In this document: positions 12,385 to 24,146 of the stretch, piece by piece | Layout of the letters: the number at the start of each line of letters is the position of its first letter | Position numbering within the stretch: position 1 is the stretch's first letter | NCBI GenBank assembly: GCA_964017145.1 | Contig: OZ024841.1 | Coordinates: 868,001 to 932,000, forward strand | Length of the DNA: 64,000 bases | Direction: 5' to 3' | DNA from: Agrocybe praecox | Lineage: Eukaryota; Basidiomycota; Agaricomycetes; Agaricales; Agrocybaceae | The notes under the pieces: model-generated | Told to the model about the DNA's origin: nothing | What the model saw: the letters and a program-made list of their open reading frames with translations, nothing else | The model's database searches: none | Position numbers and translations under genes: made by a program

Positions 12385-12914
12385 TGTCTTCGTTCCTCAG
12401 ATATAGGCCGGTTTTACGAGGCCGGTTGCAAGAACGGGCGTGAGTGTATAGATTGTATGGAGCAATACCACCCTTGCCCGGCGATCTGTACCAACCTGCT
12501 ATCAAATTTCCACGACCTCATGGTTTAGGACTCTGGACGACTGTATGACGCTTAATATAACCTTGACTCTTCAGACTTCTGTTCCTCCGAAACGAACTCA
12601 CAATCTGTTAGAATCCTTCGTAGATCCATCACTGTGTCCGACCCGGCAGCGGAGACATATATTCAACAGAATCAAAATCGCCCCAAGGTAAGATTGAACA
12701 CGCATTAGTGGTTAATAACTTCTCGCTGAATCTTCGCAGTTAAATGAGCGAAGAAAATACCACATAAGCTCGCTTGAACGATACATAATGTCTCCGACGT
12801 GCGTATGTGTCATAGTGCAAACCTTTATCTCCAGGACGTTTGCTCAAGTTCATCCGCGGTATGTTCTATTGTTTTCGAACAGCCTACCATCTGACCAGAC
12901 TTTTACAGGCAGTA
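12385..12914 (+). CDS. possible small gene with mitochondrial-type leader (model incomplete)
   Basis: ATG at 12385 opens MSSFLRYRPVLRGRLQER, Arg-rich and lacking acids like a mitochondrial presequence, then a strong GTGAGT donor. A later stretch, about 12576-12690, reads SVRILRRSITVSDPAAETYI. It is spliced by a 51-nt intron (GTAAGATT..CGCAG) to LNERRKYHISSLERYIMSPT, and possibly on to TFAQVHPRQ and a stop. The first exon does not reach that frame with the obvious acceptor: the phase is off by one. Either a mini-exon is missed or the gene is broken. Coordinates are approximate. Confidence 0.3.
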
Positions 12915-13080
12915 ATTCTCTGAGTACAGGATTCAGGTCTGTCTTTGTTGTGTGTAAAATTTAAACGATTTACGAAGTGTCATTCAAGCTGATTTTTTTA
13001 AGTAATAATAGATGAAAGACGTTATAGTTACTGGTGATTTCATGGCACCTTGAAACAGATATGAACCTCGTCTATCTTAG

Positions 13081-13439
13081 GTTTAACGACGATCCCTGCT
13101 GCTCCTTCATGTACTACCATCGTTGGAACATCCAATACGGTGAGGCTCGCTCTTGCTTTTGCGGTCAAGAAATAGTTTTAATCATACGCTTTACTTTCGT
13201 CTTGCTCTAAAATTTAATGGTACACCTGCGGAGGTTGGCTTCTAACATATTCTTCACTAAGGTATAATTCGGATTCAAAGACAAGATTGGGCTGGTTCCA
13301 CCGACTGCGGCACTGGCTCCACCTGTGTCCAGGCATCTCTCCTCATTCGAAAGTTAACGTTGTGGGGCTCTAACACTCTACTTCTACAATTTAGTGGATT
13401 TCTGCATGTGCACCGACGACAGTTATATGCCAACACTAA
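13081..13439 (+). pseudogene. decayed CBM1-like (fungal cellulose-binding) C-terminus
   Basis: Fragments in order read as the end of a CBM1-bearing secreted protein. 13081-13139 encodes a Thr/Pro-type linker (LTTIPAAPSCTTIVGTSNT). 13218-13233 gives WYTCG. After a 52-nt intron-like gap with a CTAAC branch site, 13286-13345 gives DWAGSTDCGTGSTCVQAS. 13395-13439 gives WISACAPTTVICQH and a stop. The Cys spacing and the Gly/Trp/Thr pattern follow CBM1 (CGG..W.G.T.C..G.TC...). At two junctions (before 13218 and after about 13345) the needed AG or GT is absent. No catalytic domain or signal peptide is visible upstream. I read this as a relic rather than a working gene. Confidence 0.35.
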
Positions 13440-14183
13440 TGAGCCACCCTAATTTCACATACTGAATACGAACACGTTCATTTTCGTTAAAATCCACCCC
13501 AAACAAGCAGAAATAAACCTTGACGACCAGCGTCTGAAACTGGGACAGATTCTAACCAAAATTGCCATGTCGTTTGTCTTTTGTCAAAGACCGCTTTTCC
13601 ACGCGGCTACTGGAGGCCTAAAGCCAACCTAAAGCCTTCCAGGAAACTCGATGGTTCAATGTCTGTAAAAGTCCATAGGATTTTCCTAACGAAACAGCGG
13701 TATCGTTGGATTCCCAGAACCACATAATTTGAAGATAATTCTGACGCTGTGTATCGTCGAAGTTGAATAGTAGCTGGTTATCGTTAAAATTCTACGGTGG
13801 AATTTTGCGGCGAACGAAGGCCTAGATGAATGCCGGTGCCCGCGGGCGTTGTCACGGGTGCGAGCTAAAACGTTATCAGCGGGGGTCGCGGTGTGAATGA
13901 TCTGCGGGGGGCAAATAGTAGGTCTCAGTAGGTCTCAGTGAGTGATTACACATATCCCCCTTCTTGGAAAGCTTGGCAAGTCCCGCAGCGACCTCCGGCA
14001 CAAACTTGTCACAAAGATGTGGAGATTGAAACACTCTGCACATATACGATCTGATATTCCGCGATAATATGTATTAGGATTTATTTTAATCCCCTACTTT
14101 TGATTCCTCCCTCCACCTCGTCTCCGCCTCTTTCTCTTCTAGTTATACATTCCTTTCGTTGGGCTGCGCACCAAGACGGAAGT
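13440..14183. other. intergenic
   Basis: Upstream region of the GT15 gene. It includes a short GC-rich patch (13830-13920) and a twofold 10-bp tandem repeat (aggtctcagt, about 13920-13940). CT-rich sequence at 14100-14155 just before the start is typical of a fungal promoter or 5' UTR. No gene. Confidence 0.5.
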
Positions 14184-15846
14184 ATGAGAGTCGTGATAAA
14201 CAGTCCAGGGCGCATTGTAATCGTAGTTGTGGGGGTTATCGTGAGTACTTACCTTTGAACCGTGTCTGTAAAGAGAGCTTATGGTGCTTCTTTTTCAAGT
14301 TATCGCTGCACTTCATTGCGAGCTTCGCGCATGATGGCTATGGACGGGCTACATCCATCTCAAACCTCACGAATAAAATACACTTCAACCAAAATCCTAC
14401 AGCAAAGGACGTGCCACCGAATACCCAGATCTATTCAGAACTAAGAGCAAACGCGACATTTGTTATTCTATGCAGAAATGACCAAGTATGGGATACGGTG
14501 AAGTCAGTACGAGAAATAGAGGATAGGTTCAACCATAGGTATCACTATCCCTACGTGTTCCTGAACGAGGTGCCTTTCACAGACGAATTTAAATAGTGCG
14601 TTGCTACATGTTTTCGTTTATTCTTTGTCCCTGACGCCTAGTTATTTATAGTCGTCTCCAAAATATCGTCTCCTCGAAGGCTGAGTTCGGATTAATCCCT
14701 CACGACCACTGGTTCCAACCCGACTGGATCGATGAAGAAAAGGCCAGTGCATCGCGAGCTCAAATGCAGTCGGAAAATATTATCTACGGAGGTGCGTACA
14801 CAAGTCAATTTATATATGTTTTGTGCTCATAACCGTCCAGGTAGTTTATCGTACCGCAACATGTGTCGATTCAACTCAGGGTTCTTCTTCCGCCACCCGT
14901 TAATGGAAAAATACAAGTGGTACTGGCGCATCGAGTACGTCTTGTGTTCAGATTTTCTATGAATATCTGACTTATGGGTTCGATAAAAAGGCCTGATGTC
15001 CACTTCCATTGTGATATTCTTTTCGATCCGTTCAGATACATGGAGGAAAACAACAAAATTTATGGTTCGCTGTCTTTGTTTTTTATATATCGGCTGGGTA
15101 TCTAATTACTCGCAGCTTTCACAATATCCATGGTCGAATATGAGAGGACAATTCAAACGCTTTGGGGCCATGTACGAGGTGAAACTTTTGGGCGTATTCT
15201 AATTGTCCCAGAGTTTCACTGACACCATTTCGGGCAGATTTCATGAAGAAGAATCCTCAATACGTTCACCCCAACAATGCCCTGGGCTTCATCTCGGACG
15301 ATGGAACAGGAGACAGATACAATTTGTGTCACTGTGCGTGATCTCTCTCTCTCTCTATCGGTACCAAGTTCTTGATATTGGTTCGCATGTCCGGCAGTCT
15401 GGAGTAATTTCGAGATCGCCAACATGGAATTCTGGAGAAGCGAAGCGTATATGAACTTCTTCAACTACCTTGACTCTCAAGGAGGGTTCTATTATGAGGT
15501 TTGTCTGATTTCGTAAAAGCTATTCTATTGGCTAGGCTCTGATAATCTGTTTTCTTTTCTCTCCAGCGTTGGGGAGATGCCCCAGTACACTCTATCGCAG
15601 CAGCTATCTTTGCGTCAAAAGATCAAATTCACTTCTTCGACGAGATCGGATACGAACACGCCCCATATACCCATTGTCCAAAAGAAGGTGACCATTGGAC
15701 ACGAGGAAGATGTTCATGCAATCCAGGAAATAATTTTGGTATTTTTCCTCCATCCCATCTAGCTTTTTAGTTGGCTCATGACACTTCATCTAGACTTGGA
15801 CGGAATATCTTGCCTGAACAAATTCCAAGCTTTCATGCGCTCTTAG
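14184..15846 (+). CDS. GT15 (KRE2/KTR/MNT1) alpha-1,2-mannosyltransferase
   Basis: Ten exons: 14184-14240, 14300-14595, 14652-14791, 14841-14934, 14991-15064, 15116-15178, 15238-15333, 15398-15498, 15567-15738 and 15794-15846. They total exactly 382 codons (381 aa), the family's usual size. The ATG at 14184 gives a short tail and a membrane anchor ([19 protein letters not shown]), making a type II Golgi protein. Signature GT15 blocks follow: [48 protein letters not shown], the [16 protein letters not shown] motif, [28 protein letters not shown] and [15 protein letters not shown]. Family members add alpha-1,2-mannose from GDP-mannose to O- and N-glycans; the YNLCHFWSNFEI glutamate region contains the proposed nucleophile. 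All key blocks are present, so it should be active. Confidence 0.93.
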
Positions 15847-16240
15847 ATCTTAGAACCTAAGTATATTTAAATTTGTATACCATGTATATTATTATTTAAA
15901 ATATAGGTAATAACGGGCAGAAAGTCTCATTCTTCGGGAGAAAAGTTCGCTCCAAATCCTACTGGCAGCCGCCAACAGCGGTGCCTGCTGCCGTGGACAC
16001 TGACAGTAGGAATGTCACTGCGCCCCTGCTAAACCAAAGTCCTTTTTTAAAGTGACTACAACCACCGACGTGCGCCCCTGACCTACTTCCAGCGGCAGGT
16101 CAAGTCACTGTACACACGCTCGTCTAGCGCTGGTGGCGCCCGTATCAATCGACAATCGGGTGGGCAAAGATATTACCGACGAGGAAGTCGGTGAAGTTCA
16201 ATTTGGGCGTTTAATTCGACTGAATTTTTCGTCAGAACAT
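15847..16240. other. intergenic, tail-to-tail
   Basis: 3' flanks of the GT15 gene and the minus-strand CPNCG gene. GC-richer than its surroundings between 15950 and 16150, with no frame I can defend. Confidence 0.5.
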
Positions 16241-17140
16241 TCACCACCCACAATCAGATGTGTCTGGATTCTCCACGGTGTCCAGAGAGTACGCTCTCCT
16301 CGTCCAGCATGTCCCATAGTCCCAAGAGCTAAGTGCAGTGCTTCCCGAGTTCCTGGAAGGCACACAAGATAGACGAAGGGAGGAAGTCTCGTCTGTGTCT
16401 CTTGTGGAAAAAGTTTTCTGAGATCTAGAAGATGACTGGACCCTTCCATCACCTTGAACCCGCAATCCCTCACGACAACCCTCATTTTCAAGAACACCGG
16501 TCCTGATTTCCAAGTTCAATGTATTTCTGCGGCTGTGGTAATGGTGGAAATAGCAGGTCATGGCTTCAGGATCCTTGCGAGACAACGACAACTCAAGTTG
16601 CTGTTTTTCACCTTGCACTTGTAATCCACAATTTGGGCAATAATGATACCCCTCGGCGAGGCTTACCTTGGTATCGCTTCCGACCTTTCCCTTCAAGGCG
16701 AATGCGTATTCGTTGAGATAAGATGAAAAAGTGTTGAGAGGAAGTTCAGTCAACGACGTATTTGGGTGGGTGCCGCGTGAGGAGTTATTCAAGGGAAAGT
16801 CTACCGGAGAAATGGTAGGACTATCAGGAAGGGCTGGCCCCATTACGACCTCGGGTGGAACAGATATTCGCAACACATTAATGCGATTCTGTTTCGAAGT
16901 ACGCCCGCTGTGGTGCAACATGCCCTAAACATAGGCAGGGAGAACGGCAGTATTTCGAAGTTGTACGGGTTTCCTTGAGATATCAAGGACCTTGCTAATG
17001 AAGACACGAAATGTGGGGATGGAACTTCTGGGGCGACTCTGATTATTGTCACTTGAACTTGCTTCTGCATTGGGATTTGAGAGACCGGAATTGGGATCGG
17101 GGCTGACATTCAAGATCGCTGGTCGACTGATATCGTCCAT
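16241..17140 (-). CDS. protein of unknown function with CPNCG motif (285 aa)
   Basis: Exon 1 is 17140..16931 and exon 2 is 16888..16241, with a 42-nt intron; they sum to 286 codons. The first in-frame ATG is at 17140 (MDDISRPAILNVSP); the open frame begins with a GTG five codons earlier. The protein is Ser/Pro-rich, with one compact block GYHYCPNCGLQVQGEK, a CxxC half-site like a zinc-ribbon knuckle. No second CxxC pair is present, so a full zinc ribbon is not shown. The last 100 residues are Ser/Arg/Thr-rich. A second frame (16198-16497) is also open over the 3' half, so an extra intron with a different C-terminus is possible. No family recognised. Confidence 0.5.
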
Positions 17141-18466
17141 ATAGATATGGTCCACTGAAGCAGGCGTTGTCGAACTGTGGTGAAAGACAGGTCACAAAGG
17201 CCCAGGTAAGTACACAACGCGTTAAACCATGGCCCTGAACGTAAACATCCCCGTGCTAAGAATAGCGCCTCGCCTTGATAGGCGTCTGCAAGATTTTTCA
17301 GTCGTAAGAAGATGGGATTGGAATCATAAGCTTAATGACCACCAAATGTTCGAGGGTGCCACAAGAATAGCCTGATCTAACGATACAAACCAAATCACGA
17401 AGAGACCACTTCAATGAATGAAGACTATAGACATTGAGGTTCAAACGTTGAGATTGTAAGGATGGTGCCGCAAAAGTTGTCCACCAGCAAGTACACTTAT
17501 AAACTAGTACCGAACACCACTCAGGCTCTTCAGATGGATTTAAACAACATCTAACGATGTCAAAATTTCCGAAGAAAGGTTCTGAGCGGTTATGGAAGGT
17601 ACAGTGCATAAGTGTTGTGCTAGCACACGACAGTGGACTACGATAAGGCGAGGGAGTAAGAGTAATGTGGCTTCAGCCATCATCCGACGCGTTATAGGGA
17701 AGTTTGTATATTTTCGACAAACCACTACTGGACGTCGGCACCGGGGTACGAACAATGTAAATGTTCCGAGGGATTTTATTTCCCTATGATTGCTATCGAT
17801 CGCGTTGATCTTGATGGAATTAAAATTATGTGTCACCTACTTCCAATGTTGCTTCCCAATTTTCGAGATTCAATATCACTCGTAGTCCTCAAGCAGTTAC
17901 ACCTATAGCCTGTTGGGAGTCGAAAGATTGGAGTGATAATGCATGGATGGGTCCGAGTTCTTACCTTCAACATTGCTAGATTCTTAAACTTCATCGACAG
18001 ACCTAAGTTTCTTGAACCCCTTTACCGATTCCATGCAGCTTGAAGCATTGTCCTGTAATATAGACCGTAAGGGGAGAATGGAAAATGAGTGGGTAGATGA
18101 TAGTTGAAAGTTCAAGATAGAAGGTTGCGTCGTGAGAAGTGTTGATGGCAAGATCTTTTTTTTTTTGATTGTTTTGATGTATTGTTTAGTACAAATGAAA
18201 AAATACAGGGCAATTCAAATAGCTGGGATGAGCGTGAAACAGCAATAAACAGACAAACAGATACATATCGTGATAGATAAAGAGTTCCATAATGGATAGA
18301 TAAATAGCGTGATGGATTGGATGAACTGACAAGAAAATGAGGAAGGCTGGGTGTGAGGGCCGCAAGATTGATAATAGTTTGAGAATCTGGACAAGTAGTA
18401 ACAGGGATTAACACAACACCCACAGGCCAGAAAGAAAGGGACAAAACTTACAAAAAGGGATGCGGT
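17141..18466. other. intergenic, about 1.3 kb
   Basis: Promoter side of the CPNCG gene and 3' flank of the IML2-like gene. The T-rich tract on the minus strand near 18160 fits the 3' UTR of the latter. Minus-strand frames at 17298-17836 have no domain or splice logic. Confidence 0.5.
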
Positions 18467-21400
18467 TCAAAGCCTTCCTTTCTTTCCCTTGCGGACTGCG
18501 TCTTTACCTTCCGATAAAAGCACATCCACAGCCGCGTGCGTCCGCATATGCAGGGCATTTTCCATGCTGTACTTCCCCTTTTTGCCGCTGGGCCCGACTT
18601 CTAGATGTTTGCCAGACAAAACGAGGTCAAATTCCGCTTTAGCTTTCTCCCTTGCTTGGGAAGCGGAGGTCGCAGAGGATGCCGAAGGAATTTGGCAGGC
18701 AAGCAGGCGACCAAGCTCGTAGTCTACAGGAGCAAAAATATTGTGAGTTAATGATGACCAAGTTCGCAACTGGGAAACGTACGGGCGTGATACACCAAAT
18801 GATGATCAAGCTCAATACTTGGTCCATGTTCGAAGACAGCTCGGAAGGAAGCCTCTGACTCGCGTTCGGCGATTTCGTTTGTCAGTGGTGAATTAACCAC
18901 CTCGTCTACAGGATCTAACTCGGCATCTGGGTCCTGCATATGGGAAGAAACAGTCGGCTCTGAATTAAAAGAAAATAATTGAAGCGAATAGACATACCGG
19001 ATACGCAACATATCGCAAACATACTCCTCTCAAAAACATGGCAAGGCAGTAATCGTCCCAATACCCCTTGCCGTATCTCTTCTTTTCGATATGTTTTCTG
19101 ATCTTTGCTTCTTTGACGGATCCTCTGGTAGAATCGGGAGTGGCTTGCTCTGTCTTGCCCTCAGTTTGTGTATCAGGAGCGTCTAAGCACGTATCGGTCC
19201 AGCCCATTTCCTTCAGCGCAGCAACCACCTCCTTGAGCATTTTGTCTATGATAATCTTTCTTGGAGCGTGGGCGATACCCTGGAAGATGAATGCGAGTTC
19301 CAACGCTGGGAGGCAAAGCCTGTTATTTTGACCTGAGAATTTGCGCGCCTTACGCGCGACGAATTTCTGTTCAAGAAATAAAAATTGAAATTGAGTCCTG
19401 TTTTGATGACCGGAGAAAGGGGGCACAGACCTCCAGCGGTATACTCTTTCCTGCAATCTTCTGTCTAAGACCAGGAACTCTCTCCATCAATCTGGCAGCT
19501 TCGGCGATGTTCTCCTTCTTCCTCTTCTCGTCGGCATCTGTCCTGCTAATTTCAAGCAGACAGACAGCCATTCCATAAGAATAGATAGCTTTAGACCACT
19601 GTTTGAGCAGAATATCAGATAATTTACCTTGTAGAATAAAAATACGATACTAACAGTAGCTTCTCGTTCCAAATCCCTCCAACACAATAAACTGGCATCG
19701 ATATCCCATAACGCGAGATTTGCGATAGCAATTTCCCACCAACTAATATGGTGCAAATTTCTGTACTGTTTCTGGGCAGCCATAGCCTGGGTATAGTATG
19801 CAATAGCACGCGCGGGCTGTGACCGGGCAAGATTCAGTCTACCAGCACCGAATAAAAAAAAGACGCCTGGCAAAAAAAAATTAGTCTCGCACACGTTGGG
19901 TTAAAGATTTCAACCAAAAAAACGAACCGTTAGGGTATCTTTTCAAATTCCATTTCACGATTTTATCTGCCACCCCAATATCCACACATTCAAACGTGAA
20001 GCTCGATAGAACTAAATGGAAGATCAATAATGCCATATCGCATATTGACCGTCTAACTCCTTCCTCTGATGCAGAAATCCCCGGCTCCTCGTCATCAGCT
20101 ATGTCCCATCCACCGACACGCATTAACGCATCGAGACCTAGCCTCCTATCTCCTTTATATCCAAATAGCTCGACAAGAGTCTGGAGTTTACCAGGCATGA
20201 GTGATAAAATGATGTTGGAAAGCCCGACACCTAGAAGGGCGCCAGATCGGAAATGCACGTCAATGGAGGGGTCCTCAATATGTTTTTTTGACTTCGAGTC
20301 GGCGGGAGCTGGGTGTGACTGGGCGTACAATGCATCCATGTATTCAATGTAGGCGTGGAGTTGACGATATATTGAGATGGTTGTACGCATGTTAAGACTG
20401 TAAACAGAGGGTCAGATGTCTTGATTTTTGGTATTCCAAGAAACATAACAAGATGAATGCGGAACGAAAGGAAACTAGCGTATATACCAAAATATGGATA
20501 TCAAGTTCTCCTGTCCCACAGATGCGAGTTTGGCAACGAGAAGGAAAAGAAATAAACAGTCCGCCAAATCAATAGGACCAGAACAGCGAGAACATGAAAT
20601 CCCCGAGCAATAGAGCTGGGGGAAGCGTTACTGCTGGACTCGTTCCCATGCAGCAGCCATATGCATCCCTAAACTCAAACAAAACACGATCACGAAAGAA
20701 TGCCACACACGTAGTATGAGGCCAAAGAAAGGCAGGCCCTCGGGTCGATGACGCGAACTAGAGCACACAACAACCATATGGTAGGAAACAACAACCATGT
20801 CCAATAACAAAGACAAAACCCATTTATGCGCCCAAAATATTTCGAGATCACCTGGGCTCTTTAGCGTGTCTTGGAGAGCACAAATCGACGAGAATATTTC
20901 TGGATACATCCAGAGCAACTAGGGAAAAAGACGATCTAAAACGATGGTAGAAATGGGATATATGACGGCGGCAAACAAAAGGAAGATGATAAGAAATAAA
21001 GCCCACATATTCGCTAAGCAACAGCCCCAAAGATTGACGCGGTCCATCGAGAGTCAAAAAAGAAAAGAGGCAAGAGACAACAATTCCTTCCAAAAGATGT
21101 GAACAAGCAAAACCTGTCTCCAGGTGCTCCTGTAAGGCCCAAACAAATCGAAAATCACAGCCCATAGTAAGAAGGACGGGTTAAAATTAATCAAGCCCCA
21201 AGTCCGGATGAAAGGTGTCAAGAAATAAAGAAATAGAAAATGCAAGATGCCCATCGAAATACCGAAAGATAAGAAGCAAACACAAAAAAAAGATAAATCA
21301 CTCACGCCTCCTTAATGAAAGCCAGCCAATCTCCTGAATACACAATTCCCAATAGGGCTTTCTCGAACATACTCTCCGCATACGTCAGCTCTGCGTGCCT

Positions 21401-22215
21401 TTCGACATCACTCATACCCTTTATCCACTGGATACTCGCATCGTCGTGATGGAGGGCTGAAGACACCGAAGAAACGACGTATCCCGCAAGCCGGGAGCCA
21501 AAGAAGGCTTGTTTCTTCCGATGCAGTGAAGCGATATGGTTTCCTAGCTTGGTGTGTTGAATGCCTGCTAGAAGGTCCTACGAAACGTTCAGATATAAGT
21601 TCTCCGTGTAAAAACAACACCCAAATTACGCACAGGATCCTCGTAGCTCATCAATCCCTTCACGCACTGGATGAGGCCGTATCCAGTTGCGATGTACATC
21701 CTCTCCATCTTCGGGTCCTGTTTCTCCAGAAACGCCTCGCTCTCCAACATATGAGAACTCAAGAACGCCTGCAGGGCGTACGAGACACCCGGAATGTCTT
21801 GCAAAGCCGTCGTAGGGTCATAGCTTAGAGATGACGGCGTGGTGGGCGTTTTGGGCGTCTGCGGGGTTCCTGGCACGGTCGTAGAGGTGGCAGAAACAAG
21901 GTCCGGGAAAGGAGAAGGCGGAGGAGAATTGTAAGGAGACTGATAGGAGGGAACCTTGTCTTCCCCGGGAGTGCTCGTCGAGACAGCAATAACAGGCTTT
22001 CGCCCATCATCGTTGGTGGTCAAAAGGCTTGTCGCGGCTGTCAATACGGAGATATCGTCCTCGCCGTTTCGGTCATTCCCGTTGACTGCAATGCTCATCG
22101 TCGAAGTTGCGCTGTCCGAAAAAGTCGAGGTTGACGTGGAGGACAAAGGCGTGACGCGATCAGGGATACTTTTAGATGGTGATGGAGAAGAAACAACGAG
22201 CGACTCCAGCGGCAT
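18467..22215 (-). CDS. IML2: IML2 / TTC39-family protein (inclusion body clearance)
   Basis: Eight exons: 22215..21634, 21577..21306, 20397..19928, 19866..19655, 19598..19431, 19366..18998, 18933..18783 and 18723..18467. They total exactly 827 codons (826 aa). The first ~140 residues are Ser/Thr/Pro-rich and disordered. The IML2/TTC39 core follows: ALQDIPGVSYALQAFLSSHM with LESEAFLEKQ, the LGVGLSNIILSLMP block, the GDRRLGLDAL motif, then TPR-like helices (FLFGAGRLNLARSQPARAIA, LHHISWWEIA, WSKAIYSYGMAVCLLEISR). It ends in a YELGRLLAC helix and a basic tail (KGKKGRL). In yeast this family sits at lipid droplets and mitochondria and helps clear protein inclusions. Intron 2 is 908 nt, far longer than any other in the window. 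Confidence 0.88.
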
Positions 22216-22478
22216 GGTTATCGGTAACGAGAAGAGGGTGCCGCGCGGGGTGGGAGTTCAAGGAGCGAATTGCGGGGAAGGTCCCATTCAATTTGAATTT
22301 CAGTCGTGCGTTTTATTAAGAAGATGCACGGTGCCGGTGGATGCATTATGATTGGATGTGAAGATTATGATTGAAAGAAAAGAAGCAAGGTCAGTCCAGC
22401 ACTTTCATATGATATTTGGACGCTATAATGACATACAAATGACCGAAATTATCTTTACTTCGAGTGGTCTGCACCCGA

Positions 22479-22823
22479 TCAGACCGTATGACCTGGGTTG
22501 ACAGGGTTGTACAGTTGGAGAATTTCGGGAGGAGGATAGGTTTGGTTTGGTCTAGGTTTTCGACTCAGGCTGCAGGGTTGGATGAACAGGCCAAGAACTT
22601 TGAGACTCAAGATGCAAACTGAGAGGAAAATTAAAATCTGGGGTAAGATAAAAATGTGATGGCAATTACGAATTTCCTGATTGGCGGACGAATCTGTTTC
22701 CGAGTCGTGGAGACACAAGCGACGAAAGTCGGCGGCCGAAAGAGAAAGGATCAGCTGAGGCGATAGATGTGCATCACAACAATTGAGGGGTAAGATTTCA
22801 TCTGGTTGGTACTCAGTACTCAT
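22479..22823 (-). CDS. possible small membrane protein (114 aa)
   Basis: A single open frame from an ATG (MSTEYQPDEILPL) to a stop. It has one hydrophobic segment (FILPQILIFLSVCILSLKVL, residues about 58-77) followed by a basic Arg/Pro region (SRKPRPNQTYPPPEILQLYN). This looks like a tail with one transmembrane helix. No homologous family comes to mind. It lies upstream of, and on the same strand as, the IML2-like gene, so it could also be 5' sequence of that locus. Support is only the frame and its composition. Confidence 0.3.
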   Translation of the reverse strand: MSTEYQPDEILPLNCCDAHLSPQLILSLSAADFRRLCLHDSETDSSANQEIRNCHHIFILPQILIFLSVCILSLKVLGLFIQPCSLSRKPRPNQTYPPPEILQLYNPVNPGHTV

Positions 22824-24146
22824 GACTAGACCGACATGTCATTCAAGCAGCCATGTGTTTGGTATTATCCAGTTGTAATGCCCGTGGCACACATTGAAAT
22901 TTGACTGTCTCACAACACTGCTAAAGTTCAGTGTTAAATTTTAAAATTCTCTTTCCCATGTCACATACCCAGGCTACACCGCCATTGGACAGAGATATTA
23001 TAGTGCGCATGATATAGAATGTCAAATCTTGTCGAATAGCTCCTTCCCTAAGAAGAACAAGTGGATACTGAATGAGGATTTGAAAACGAGGCTGGGACAA
23101 TTTGATATCGGACGTCAAAATTGGATGGGAATGTTGTTAAAAATCGATGATAGTATTCAAGCTCGATGGTCTTCGAAACAGACATGATTTATCATTCTTA
23201 GGTTGGAGATGTTCAGAACAAAAATGACCCGAGATGAAATTGAACAAATTCAGTGTGGCTTTTTGCGAAGCTGGAGAGTAATAAACTGCATAAGCCAATG
23301 TAACTAGCAAAGTCCGGGACAACAACTACTGACCATTGCACGCGACCATATCATCGCAAACTGTTGAAGCGTGTTAAGGCGTACTTGTCATATGGTCAAA
23401 GCTGTGGCTTCCAGATAATGATGACGATAATAGATGTCGGGCTCGTGTTTTAAACATACACATGAGACGATGGTCGATGAAAACCAGAGTCAGCGCGTGC
23501 TTCCAGTAGCTCCGAAGGTGGAATCAGTAGGGAACCTGTATGCGCCTTTTCTTTCGGAGACTCGTTAAAAGGCAAAGGTGCAATTCCTGCCTTAGAACTG
23601 AACAAGCGAAATGGTGTGAGCCATTTTCAGGTATTGTAAAAGAGTATCATATCTGGACTTGATCCAGACGCTTTTCATTCGACAAGCATTTTATCTGGAT
23701 GTTGGATCTTGCTCCCGGTTTTTGTACTAGAAATGGCAGAGGGTGGTACGAAACCTTGACAAAAAGAGTGTGCCAAACCGTACGGCGTAGTGACTTGGAT
23801 ACCGCGCTGCGTCACGTGCACGTGCCACACAAAGTATGTCACACGAGTGTGATTAATTCACAACTTGATATTTGAAGCTTCAGGTGAAATATATGCGTAG
23901 AAAATTGCGAAAAGCGAGAGGTATAGAGCGGTGAATTTAAGTATTTCATTCTTCGATAATAAAAAATTATACATATAAATTGTACAGAGATCTGGATACT
24001 ATCATTAGTCGCATTACTTATGTTTAACAATAAGTGCGGCGCGTCATGACTTGTGATCTTGCAGAGGAATACCCCCGAAGTCCATCATAATACTTCATAA
24101 TAGCAAGTAAACGTGAGCGCAAAGCGTAAAATATCCCACCGCAAGA
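22824..24146. other. intergenic, about 1.3 kb
   Basis: Short minus-strand frames at 22921-23325 have no start context or domain. The region near 23780-23830 is locally GC-rich (CACGTGCACGTG palindromic string). No gene is supported. Confidence 0.5.

Noticed and set aside
20628..21305. Overlapping hydrophobic minus-strand frames of 83-105 codons inside the long IML2 intron
   Set aside because: Three different frames overlap and all are T-rich. Skipping them joins conserved IML2 sequence in phase, so they are intronic.
23800..23830. CACGTGCACGTG palindromic string as a possible regulatory site or element end
   Set aside because: A double E-box-like string alone is not enough, and no neighbouring gene start is close enough to assign it.
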